This document shows, in pieces, positions 1 to 10,380 of a DNA stretch of 64,000 nucleotides. Each line of letters opens with the position of its first letter. Positions within the stretch are counted from its first letter, which is position 1. The DNA lies in assembly GCA_963580455.1 (NCBI GenBank), contig OY756957.1, forward strand, positions 191,001-255,000, written 5' to 3'. Position numbers and translations under genes: made by a program. Under the pieces are notes generated by a model. The model was given only the letters and a program-made list of their open reading frames with translations. It was not told the origin of the DNA and ran no database searches. Source of the stretch: Euonymus europaeus. Taxonomy: Eukaryota; Streptophyta; Magnoliopsida; Celastrales; Celastraceae.

Positions 1-1232
1 TTTTATGAATATCCGTTGACTCCGAGTTCTGAATTCAGTGATTTTTAGCTTGATTACACACTACCTTTCGAGCTCTACAATCCTGGGTTTTCGAATTTCG
101 ATTTCAGAACTCGTGGCTAGTAGGTCTTGTTTCACCTAGTTAGCCACGAAATGTGGTTTCTTTACCTAAACGGTTTTATGAATATCCGTTGACTCCGAGT
201 TCTGAATTCGGTGATTTTTAGCTTGATTTCACACTACTTTTCGAGCTCTACAATCCTGGGTTTTCGGATGTCGATTTCAGAGCTCGTGGCTAGTAGGTCT
301 CGTTTCACCTATTTAGCCGCGAAATGTGGTTTCTTTACGTAAACGGTTTTATGAATATCCTTTGACTCCGAGTTCTGAATTCCGTAATTTTTAGCTTGAT
401 TTCACACTACTTTTCGAGCTCTACGATCCTGGTGTTTCTGATTTTGATTTCAGAACTCGTGGCTAGTTGGTCTCGTTTCACCTAGTTAGCCGCGAAATGT
501 GGTTTCTTTACGTAAACGGTTTTATGAATATCCGTTGACTCCGAGTTCTGAATTCGGTGATTTTTAGCTTGATTTCACACTACTTTTCGAGCTCTACAAT
601 CTTAGGTTTTCGGATTTCGATTTCAGAACTCGTGGCTAGTAGGTCTCGTTTCACCTAGTTAGCCGCAAAATGTGGTTTCTTTACGTAAACGGTTTTATGA
701 ATATCCGTTGACTCCGAGTTCTGAATTCGGTGATTTTTAGCTTGATTTCACACTACTTTTCGAGCTCTACAATCCTGCGTTTTCGGATTTCAATTTCAGA
801 ACTTGTGGCTAGTAGGTCTCGTTTCACCTAGTTAGCCACGAAATGTGGTTTCTTTACGTAAACGGTTTTATGAATATCGGTTGACTCCGAGTTCTGAATT
901 CGGTGATTTTTAGCTTGATTTCACACTACTTTTCGAGCTCTACAATCCTGGGTTTTCGGATTTCGATTTCAGAACTCGTGGCTAGTAGGTCTCGTTTCAC
1001 CTATTTAGCCGCGAAATGTGGTTTCTTTACGTAAACGGTTTTATGAATATCCTTTGACTCCGAGTTCTGAATTCGGTAAATTTTAGCTTGATTTCACACT
1101 ACTTTTCGAGCTCTATGATCCTGGCGTTTCTGATTTTGATTTCAGAACTCGTGGCTAGTTGGTCTCGTTTCACCTAGTTAGCCGCGAAATGTGGTTTCTT
1201 TACGTAAACGGTTTTATGAATATCCGTTGACT

Positions 1233-1249
1233 CCGAGTTCTGAATTCGG
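1233..1249. repeat. 17-bp near-perfect palindrome around the EcoRI site (m8)
   Basis: CCGAGTTCTGAATTCGG (p22-38) pairs with itself around p30. Seven of eight pairs are Watson-Crick and the eighth (p26/p34) is G-T. The common variant gttccgaattc changes only the central base. This is the left arm of the longer dyad, so the same arm can pair locally or with p99-113. Confidence 0.7.
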
Positions 1250-1324
1250 TGATTTTTAGCTTGATTTCACACTACTTTTCGAGCTCTACAATCCTGGGTT
1301 TTCGGATTTCGATTTCAGAACTCG
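1234..1324. repeat. Long-arm inverted repeat inside each monomer (shown in m8)
   Basis: CGAGTTCTGAATTCG at p23-37 and CGATTTCAGAACTCG at p99-113 are reverse complements at 14 of 15 positions, separated by 61 bases. The pairing is present in every class A monomer. It shrinks to about 13 positions where p99 is T (the gattttgattt variants) and gains a wobble or mismatch where p29 is T (gagttttg variants). It could form a cruciform or a foldback in single-stranded DNA or RNA. Such dyads have been reported in centromeric satellites that lack a CENP-B box. Function here is inference. Confidence 0.75.
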
Positions 1325-1325
1325 T

Positions 1326-1356
1326 GGCTAGTAGGTCTCGTTTCACCTAGTTAGCC
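1326..1356. repeat. Second hairpin-capable dyad, p115-p145 (m8)
   Basis: GGCTA (p115-119) pairs with TAGCC (p141-145), and TAGGT (p121-125) pairs with ACCTA (p134-138). Between the two stems is a one-by-two-base internal loop, and the hairpin loop is eight bases. Class A units keep both stems. Class B (ttggt) and class C (cttgtaggt) each break one pair, and the common cctattt change alters the right arm. The structure is therefore a property of class A and not of the whole family. Confidence 0.6.
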
Positions 1357-4300
1357 GCGAAATGTGGTTTCTTTACGTAAACGGTTTTATGAATATCCGT
1401 TGACTCCGAGTTCTGAATTCGGTGATTTTTAGCTTGATTTCACACTACTTTTCGAGCTCTACAATCCTGGGTTTTCGGATTTTGATTTCAGAACTCGTGG
1501 CTAGTAGGTCTCGTTTCACCTATTTAGCCGCGAAATGTGGTTTCTTTACGTAAACGGTTTTATGAATATCCGTTGACTCCGAGTTCCGAATTCGGTGATT
1601 TTTAGCTTGATTTCACACTACTTTTCGAGCTCTACTATCCTGGCGTTTCTGATTTTGATTTCAGAACTCGTGGCTAGTTGGTCTCGTTTCACCTATTTAG
1701 CCGCGAAATGTGGTTTCTTTACGTAAACGGTTTTATGAATATCCGTTGACTCCGAGTTCTGAATTCGGTGATTTTTAGCTTGATTTCACACTACTTTTCG
1801 AGCTCTACAATCTTAGGTTTTCGGATTTCGATTTAAGAACTCGTGGCTAGTAGGTCTCGTTTCACCTAGTTAGCCGCGAAATGTGGTTTCTTTACGTAAA
1901 CGGTTTTATGAATATCCGTTGACTCCGAGTTCTGAATTCGGTGATTTTTAGCTTGATTTCACACTACTTTTCGAGCTCTACAATCCTGGGTTTTCGGATT
2001 TCAATTTCAGAACTCGTGGCTAGTAGGTCTCGTTTCACCTAGTTAGCCACGAAATGTGGTTTCTTTACGTAAACGGTTTTATGAATATCCGTTGACTCCG
2101 AGTTCTGAATTCGGTGATTTTTAGCTTGATTTCACACTACTTTTCGAGCTCTACAATCCTGGGTTTTCGGATTTCGATTTCAGAACTCGTGGCTAGTAGG
2201 TCTCGTTTAACCTATTTAGCCGCGAAATCTGGTTTCTTTACGTAAACGGTTTTATGAATATCCGTTGACTCCGAGTTCTGAATTCGGTGATTTTTAGCTT
2301 GATTTCACACTACTTTTCGAGCTCTACGATCCTGGCATTTCTGATTTTGATTTCAGAACTCGTGGCTAGTTGGTCTCGTATCACCTAGTTAGCCGCGAAA
2401 TGTGGTTTCTTTACGTAAACGGTTTTATGAATATTGGTTGACTCCGAGTTCTGAATTCGGTGATTTTTAGCTTGATTTCACACTACTTTTCGAGCTCTAC
2501 AATCCTGGGTTTTCGGATTTTGATTTCAGAACTCGTGGCTAGTAGGTCTCGTTTCACCTAGTTAGCCGCGAAATGTGGTTTCTTTACGTAAACGGTTTTA
2601 TGAATATCCGTTGACTCCGAGTTCTGAATTCGGTGATTTTTAGCTTGATTTCACACTGCTTTTCGAGCTCTAAAATCCTGGATTTTCGGATTTCGATTTC
2701 AGAACTCGTGGCTAGTAGGTCTCGTTTCACCTAGTTAGCCGCGAAATGTGGTTTCTTTACGTAATCGGTTTTATGAATATCCGTTGACTCCGAGTTCTGA
2801 ATTCGGTGATTTTTAGCTTGATTTCACACTAATTTTCGAGCTCTACAATCCTGGGTTTTCGGATTTCGATTTCAGAACTCGTGGCTAGTAGGTCTCGTTT
2901 CACCTATTTAGCCGCGAAATGTGGTTTCTTTACGTAAACGGTTTTATGAATATCCGTTGACTCCAAGTTCCGAATTCGGTGATTTTTAGCTTGATTTCAC
3001 ACTACTTTTCGAGCTCTACGATCCTGGGGTTTCTGATTTTGGTTTCAGAACTCGTGGCTAGTTGGTCTCGTTTCACCTAGTTAGCCGCAAAATGTGGTTT
3101 CTTTACGTAAACGGTTTTATGAATATCCGTTGACTCCGAGTTCTGAATTCGGTGATTTTTAGCTTGATTTCACACTAATTTTCGAGCTCTACGATCCTTG
3201 CATTTCGGATTTTGATTTCAGAACTCGTGGCTAGTTGGTCTCGTTTCACCTAGTTAGCCGCGAAATGTGGTTTCTTTACGTAAACGGTTTTATGAATATC
3301 CGTTGACTCCGAGTTCTGAATTCGGTGATTTTTAGCTTGATTTTACACTACTTTTCGAGCTCTACAATCCTGGGTTTTCGGATTTCGATTTCAGAACTCG
3401 TGGCTAGTAGGTCTCGTTTCACCTAGTTTGCCGCGAAATGTGGTTTCTTTACGTAAACGGTTTTATGAATATCCGTTGACTCCGAGTTCTGAATTCGGTG
3501 ATTTTTAGCTGGATTTCACACTACTTTTCGAGCTCGACAATCATGGGTTTTCGGATTTCGATTTCAGAACTCGTGGCTAGTAGGTCTCGTTTCACCTAGT
3601 TAGCCGCGAAATGTGGTTTCTTTACGTAAACGGTTTTATGAATATCCGTTGACTCCGAGTTCTGAATTCGGTGATTTTTAGCTTTATTTCACACTACTTT
3701 TCGAGCTGTACGATCCTGGCATTTCGGATTTTGATTTCAGAACTCGTGGCTAGTTGGTCTCGTTTCACCTAGTTAGCCGCGAAATGTGGTTTCTTTACGT
3801 AAACGGTTTTATGAATATCCGTTGACTCCGTTTTCTGAATTCGGTAATTTTTAGCTTGATTTCACACTACTTTTCAAGCTCTACGATTATGGAGTTTCGG
3901 ATTTTGATTTCAGAACTCGTGGCTAGTTGGTCTCGTTTCACCTAGTTAGCCGCGAAATGTTGTTTCTTTATGTAAACGGTTTTATGAATATCGGTTGACT
4001 CCGAGTTCTGAATTCGGTGATTTTTAGCTTACTTTCACACTACTTTTCGAGCTCTACAATCTTCGGTTTTCGGATTTCGATTTCAGAACTCGTGGCTAGT
4101 TGGCCTCGTTTCACCTAGTTAGCCGCGAAATGTGGTTTCTTTACGTAAACGGTTTTATGAATATCCGTTGACTCGGAGTTCTAAATTCGGTGATTTTTAG
4201 CTTGATTTCACACTACTTTTCGAGCTTTACAATCTTGGCGTTTCGGATTTTGATTTCAGAACTCGTGGCTAGTAGGTCTCGTTTCACCTATTTAGCCGCG

Positions 4301-4498
4301 AAATGTGGTTTCTTTACGTAAACGGTTTTATGAATATCCGTTGACTCCGAGTTCTGAATTCGGTGATTTTTAGCTTGATTACACACTACTTTTCGAGCTC
4401 CACAATCCTGGATTTTCGGATTTCGATTTCAGAACTCGTGGCCAATAGGTCTCGTTTCACCTAGTTAGCCGCGAAATGTGGTTTCTTTACGTAAACGG

Positions 4499-7400
4499 TT
4501 TTATGAATATCCGTTGACTCCGAGTTCTGAATTCGGTGATTTTTAGCTTGATTTCACACTACTTTTCGAACTCTACAATCCTGGGTTTTCGGATTTCGAT
4601 TTCAGAACTCGTGGCTAGTAGGTCTCGTTTCACCTATTTAGCCGCGAAATGTGGTTTCTTTACGTAAACGGTTTTATGAATATCCTTTGACTCCGAGTTC
4701 TGAATTCGGTAATTTTTAGCTTGATTTCACACTACTTTTCGAGCTCTATGATCCTGGCGTTTCTGATTTTGATTTCAGAACTCGTGGCTAGTTGGTCTCG
4801 TTTCACCTAGTTAGCCGCGAAATGTGGTTTCTTTACGTAAACGGTTTTATGAATATCCGTTGACTCCGAGTTCTGAATTCGGTGATTTTTAGCTTGATTT
4901 CACACTACTTTTCGAGCTCTACAATCCTGGGTTTTCGGATTTCGATTTCAGAACTCGTGGCTAGTAGGTCTCGTTTCACCTAGTTAGCCGCGAAATGTGG
5001 TTTTTTTACGTAAACGGTTTTATGAATATCCGTTGACTCCGAGTTCTGAATTCGGTGATTTTTAGCTTGATTTCACACTACTTTTCGAGCTCTACAATCC
5101 TGGGTTTTCGGATTTTGATTTCAGAACTCGTGGCTAGTAGGTCTCGTTTCACCTATTTAGCCGCGAAATGTGGTTTCTTTACGTAAACGGTTTTATGAAT
5201 ATCCGTTGACTCCGAGTTCCGAATTCGGTGATTTTTAGCTTGATTTCACACTACTTTTCGAGCTCTACTATCCTGGCATTTCTGATTTTGATTTCAGAAC
5301 TCGTGGCTAGTTGGTCTCGTTTCACCTATTTAGCCGCGAAATGTGGTTTCTCTACGTAAACGGTTTTATGAATATCCGTTGACTCCGAGTTCTGAATTCG
5401 GTGATTTTTAGCTTGATTTCACACTACTTTTCGAGCTCTACAATCTTAGGTTTTCGGATTTCGATTTAAGAACTCGTGGCTAGTAGGTCTCGTTTCACCT
5501 AGTTAGCCGCGAAATGTGGTTTCTTTACGTAAACGGTTTTATGAATATCCGTTGACTCCGAGTTCTGAATTCGGTGATTTTTAGCTTGATTTCACACTAC
5601 TTTTCGAGCTCTACAATCCTGGGTTTTCGGATTTCAATTTCAGAACTCGTGGCTAGTAGGTCTCGTTTCACCTAGTTAGCCACGAAATGTGGTTTCTTTA
5701 CGTAAACGGTTTTATGAATATCCGTTGACTCCGAGTTCTGAATTCGGTGATTTTTAGCTTGATTTCACACTACTTTTCGAGCTCTACAATCCTGGGTTTT
5801 CGGATTTTGATTTCAGAACTCGTGGCTAGTAGGTCTCGTTTCACCTATTTAGCCGCGAAATGTGGTTTCTTTACGTAAACGGTTTTATGAATATCCGTTG
5901 ACTCCGAGTTCCGAATTCGGTGATTTTTAGCTTGATTTCACACTACTTTTCGAGCTCTACTATCCTGGCATTTCTGATTTTGATTTCAGAACTCGTGGCT
6001 AGTTGGTCTCGTTTCACCTATTTAGCCGCGAAATGTGGTTTCTCTACGTAAACGGTTTTATGAATATCCGTTGACTCCGAGTTCTGAATTCGGTGATTTT
6101 TAGCTTGATTTCACACTACTTTTCGAGCTCTACAATCTTAGGTTTTCGGATTTCGATTTAAGAACTCGTGGCTAGTAGGTCTCGTTTCACCTAGTTAGCC
6201 GCGAAATGTGGTTTCTTTACGTAAACGGTTTTATGAATATCCGTTGACTCCGAGTTCTGAATTCGGTGATTTTTAGCTTGATTTCACACTACTTTTCGAG
6301 CTCTACAATCCTGGGTTTTCGGATTTCAATTTCAGAACTCGTGGCTAGTAGGTCTCGTTTCACCTAGTTAGCCACGAAATGTGGTTTCTTTACGTAAACG
6401 GTTTTATGAATATCCGTTGACTCCGAGTTCTGAATTCGGTGATTTTTAGCTTGATTTCACACTACTTTTCGAGCTCTACAATCCTGGGTTTTCGGATTTC
6501 GATTTCAGAACTCGTGGCTAGTAGGTCTCGTTTAACCTATTTAGCCGCGAAATCTGGTTTCTTTACGTAAACGGTTTTATGAATATCCGTTGACTCCGAG
6601 TTCTGAATTCGGTGATTTTTAGCTTGATTTCACACTACTTTTCGAGCTCTACGATCCTGGCATTTCTGATTTTGATTTCAGAACTCGTGGCTAGTTGGTC
6701 TCGTTTCACCTAGTTAGCCGCGAAATGTGGTTTCTTTACGTAAACGGTTTTATGAATATTGGTTGACTCCGAGTTCTGAATTCGGTGATTTTTAGCTTGA
6801 TTTCACACTACTTTTCGAGCTCTACAATCCTGGGTTTTCGGATTTTGATTTCAGAACTCGTGGCTAGTAGGTCTCGTTTCACCTAGTTAGCCGCGAAATG
6901 TGGTTTCTTTACGTAAACGGTTTTATGAATATCCGTTGACTCCGAGTTCTGAATTCGGTGATTTTTAGCTTGATTTCACACTGCTTTTCGAGCTCTAAAA
7001 TCCTGGATTTTCGGATTTCGATTTCAGAACTCGTGGCTAGTAGGTCTCGTTTCACCTAGTTAGCCGCGAAATGTGGTTTCTTTACGTAAACGGTTTTATG
7101 AATATCCGTTGACTCCGAGTTCTGAATTCGGTGATTTTTAGCTTGATTTCACACTAATTTTCGAGCTCTACAATCCTGGGTTTTCGGATTTCGATTTCAG
7201 AACTCGTGGCTAGTAGGTCTCGTTTCACCTATTTAGCCGCGAAATGTGGTTTCTTTACGTAAACGGTTTTATGAATATCCGTTGACTCCAAGTTCCGAAT
7301 TCGGTGATTTTTAGCTTGATTTCACACTACTTTTCGAGCTCTACGATCCTGGGGTTTCTGATTTTGGTTTCAGAACTCGTGGCTAGTTGGTCTCGTTTCA

Positions 7401-8823
7401 CCTAGTTAGCCGCAAAATGTGGTTTCTTTACGTAAACGGTTTTATGAATATCCGTTGACTCCGAGTTCTGAATTCGGTGATTTTTAGCTTGATTTCACAC
7501 TAATTTTCGAGCTCTACGATCCTTGCATTTCGGATTTTGATTTCAGAACTCGTGGCTAGTTGGTCTCGTTTCACCTAGTTAGCCGCGAAATGTGGTTTCT
7601 TTACGTAAACGGTTTTATGAATATCCGTTGACTCCGAGTTCTGAATTCGGTGATTTTTAGCTTGATTTTACACTACTTTTCGAGCTCTACAATCCTGGGT
7701 TTTCGGATTTCGATTTCAGAACTCGTGGCTAGTAGGTCTCGTTTCACCTAGTTTACCGCGAAATGTGGTTTCTTTACGTAAACGGTTTTATGAATATCCG
7801 TTGACTCCGAGTTCTGAATTCGGTGATTTTTAGCTGGATTTCACACTACTTTTCGAGCTCTACAATCATGGGTTTTCGGATTTCGATTTCAGAACTCGTG
7901 GCTAGTAGGTCTCGTTTCACCTAGTTAGCCGCGAAATGTGGTTTCTTTACGTAAACGGTTTTATGAATATCCGTTGACTCCGAGTTCTGAATTCGGTGAT
8001 TTTTAGCTTTATTTCACACTACTTTTCGAGCTGTACGATCCTGGCATTTCGGATTTTGATTTCAGAACTCGTGGCTAGTTGGTCTCGTTTCACCTAGTTA
8101 GCCGCGAAATGTGGTTTCTTTACGTAAACGGTTTTATGAATATCCGTTGACTCCGTTTTCTGAATTCGGTAATTTTTAGCTTGATTTCACACTACTTTTC
8201 AAGCTCTACGATTATGGAGTTTCGGATTTTGATTTCAGAACTCGTGGCTAGTTGGTCTCGTTTCACCTAGTTAGCCGCGAAATGTTGTTTCTTTATGTAA
8301 ACGGTTTTATGAATATCGGTTGACTCCGAGTTCTGAATTCGGTGATTTTTAGCTTACTTTCACACTACTTTTCGAGCTCTACAATCTTGGGTTTTCGGAT
8401 TTCGATTTCAGAACTCGTGGCTAGTTGGCCTCGTTTCACCTAGTTAGCCGCGAAATGTGGTTTCTTTACGTAAACGGTTTTATGAATATCCGTTGACTCG
8501 GAGTTCTAAATTCGGTGATTTTTAGCTTGATTTCACACTACTTTTCGAGCTTTACAATCTTGGCGTTTCGGATTTTGATTTCAGAACTCGTGGCTAGTAG
8601 GTCTCGTTTCACCTATTTAGCCGCGAAATGTGGTTTCTTTACGTAAACGGTTTTATGAATATCCGTTGACTCCGAGTTCTGAATTCGGTGATTTTTAGCT
8701 TGATTACACACTACTTTTCGAGCTCCACAATCCAGGATTTTCGGATTTCGATTTCAGAACTCGTGGCCAATAGGTCTCGTTTCACCTAGTTAGCCGCGAA
8801 ATGTGGTTTCTTTACGTAAACGG
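4499..8823. repeat. Domain I HOR, copy 2 (25 monomers, 4325 bp)
   Basis: Units m27-m51 repeat m6-m26 in the same order with the same private variants. Offset is 3633 before the internal duplication and 4325 after it. Across 2077-4498 versus 6402-8823 I noticed only about half a dozen base differences, for example tcgtatcacc versus tcgtttcacc, agtttgcc versus agtttacc, and gagctcgac versus gagctctac. The extra length comes wholly from a tandem duplication of four monomers. The copies are therefore recent relative to divergence between monomers within a copy. Confidence 0.88.
5018..6401. repeat. Tandem duplication of a 4-monomer block (2 x 692 bp)
   Basis: Units at 5018, 5191, 5364 and 5537 recur at 5710, 5883, 6056 and 6229. 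I noticed no base difference between the blocks. Both contain a private tttctctacg change that the homologous unit in HOR copy 1 (1558) lacks. The duplication therefore happened within copy 2, after it separated from copy 1. This is the expected product of unequal exchange offset by four monomers. Confidence 0.88.
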
Positions 8824-10380
8824 TTTTATGAATATCCGTTGACTCCGAGTTCTGAATTCGGTGATTTTTAGCTTGATTTCACACTACTTTTCGAGCTCTA
8901 CAATCCTGGGTTTTCGGATTTCGATTTCAGAACTCGTGGCTAGTAGGTCTCGTTTCACCTAGTTTGCCGCGAAATGTGGTTTCTTTACGTAAACGGTTTT
9001 ATGAATATCCAATGACTCCGAGTTCTGAATTCGGTGATTTTTAGCTTGATTTCACACTAATTTTCGAGCTCTACGATCCTTGCATTTCGGATTTTGATTT
9101 CAGAACTCGTGGCTAGTTGGTCTCGTTTCACCTAGTTAGCCGCGAAATGTGGTTTCTTTATGTAAACGGTTTTATGAATATCCGTTGACTCCAAGTTCTG
9201 AATTCGGTGATTTTTAGCTTGATTTCACACTACTATTCGAGCTCTACAATCCTGGGTTTTCGGATTTCGATTTCAGAACTCGTGGCTAGTAGGTCTCGTT
9301 TCACCTAGTTTACCGCGAAATGTGGTTTCTTTATGTAAACGGTTTTATGAATATCCGTTGACTCCGAGTTCTGAATTCGGTGATTTTTAGCTGGATTTCA
9401 CACTACTTTTCGAGCTCTACAATCCTGGGTTTTCGGATTTCGATTTCAGAACTCGTGGCTAGTAGGTCTCGTTTCACCTAGTTAGCCGCGAGATGTGGTT
9501 TCTTTACGTAAACGGTTTTATGAATATCCGTTGACTCCGACTTCTGAATTCGGTGATTTTTAGCTTTATTTCACACTACTTTTCGAGCTGTACGATCCTG
9601 GCGTTTCGGATTTTGATTTCAGAACTCGTGGCTAGTTGGTCTCGTTTCACCTTGTTAGCCGCGAAATGTGGTTTCTTTACGTAAACGGTTTTATGAATAT
9701 CCGTTGACTCCGAGTTCTGAATTCGGTAATTTTTAGCTTGATTTGACACTACTTTTCAAGCTCTACGATTATGGAGTTTCGGATTTTGATTTCAGAACTC
9801 GTGGCTAGTTGGTCTCGTTTCACCTAGTTAGCCCCGAAATGTTGTTTCTTTACGTAAACGGTTTTATGAATATCGGTTGACTCCGAGTTCTGAATTCGGT
9901 GATTTTTAGCTTACTTTCACACTACTTTTCGAGCTCTACAATCCTGGATTTTCGGATTTCGATTTCAGAACTCGTGGCTAGTTGGCCTTGTTTCACCTAG
10001 TTAGCCGCGAAATGTGGTTTCTTTACGTAAACGGTTTTATGAATATCCGTTGACTCCGAGTTCTGAATTCGGTGATTTTTAGCTTGATTTCACACTACTT
10101 TTCGAGCTCTACAATCTTGGCATTTCGGATTTTAATTTGCGAACTCGTGGCTAGTAGGTCTCGTTTCACCTATTTAGCCGCGAAATGTGGTTTCTTTACG
10201 TAAACGGTTTTATGAATATCCGTTGACTCCGAGTTCTGAATTTGGTGATTTTTAGCTTGATTACACACTACTTTTCGAGCTCCACAATCCTGGGTTTTCG
10301 GATTTCTATTTCAGAACTCGTGGCTAGTAGGTCTCGTTTCACCTATTTAGCCGCGAAATGTGGTTTCTTTACGTAAACGG
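8824..10380. repeat. Partial third copy of the domain I HOR, more diverged
   Basis: Units from 8997 to 10380 follow the order of 7440-8823: ccttgcattt, a diverged class A unit, gctggattt, gagctgtacg, gattatggag, gcttacttt, caatcttgg and gattacacac. They carry many own changes, such as tatccaatgac (8997), ctactattcg (9170), ctccgacttctg (9516) and gccccg (9689). The unit at 8824 carries agtttgcc and breaks the expected order, so it marks the register jump. The copy is older than copies 1 and 2. Confidence 0.78.

Larger units (their letters stand above)
1212..1384. repeat. Reference (consensus-identical) monomer
   Basis: This unit (m8) equals the majority base at every position. Identical copies occur at 30746, 31784, 35763 and 42681, in domains I and III, so this sequence is the shared class A core. 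It has 72 G+C in 173 bases (41.6%). Fixed landmarks are GAATTC at p31-36, GAGCTC at p70-75 and TACGTA at p163-168, so EcoRI, SacI and SnaBI sites recur at monomer spacing. Positions p1-p75, p106-p117 and p151-p173 change little across the array. Positions p76-p105 and p118-p150 hold most class-defining changes. At 173 bp the unit could hold one nucleosome core plus a short linker; that fit is an inference. Confidence 0.95.
866..4498. repeat. Domain I HOR, copy 1 (21 monomers, 3633 bp)
   Basis: Units m6-m26 form an ordered series. Private markers include a ctatcctggc unit (1558), a gatttaag unit (1731), an aaatctgg unit (2077), a tattggttg unit (2423), an aaaatcctgg unit (2596), a ctccaagttccg unit (2942), a ccttgcattt unit (3115), a gctggattt unit (3461), a gagctgtacg unit (3634), a ctccgttttctg unit (3807), a gcttacttt unit (3980), a gactcggagttc unit (4153) and a gccaatagg unit (4326). 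The same order recurs in the next copy, which defines the HOR. Confidence 0.88.

Noticed and set aside
1233..1249. Operator or transcription terminator from the palindrome
   Set aside because: The palindrome is part of every satellite unit and no gene is nearby. Its repetition every 173 bp argues for a structural property and not a regulatory site.
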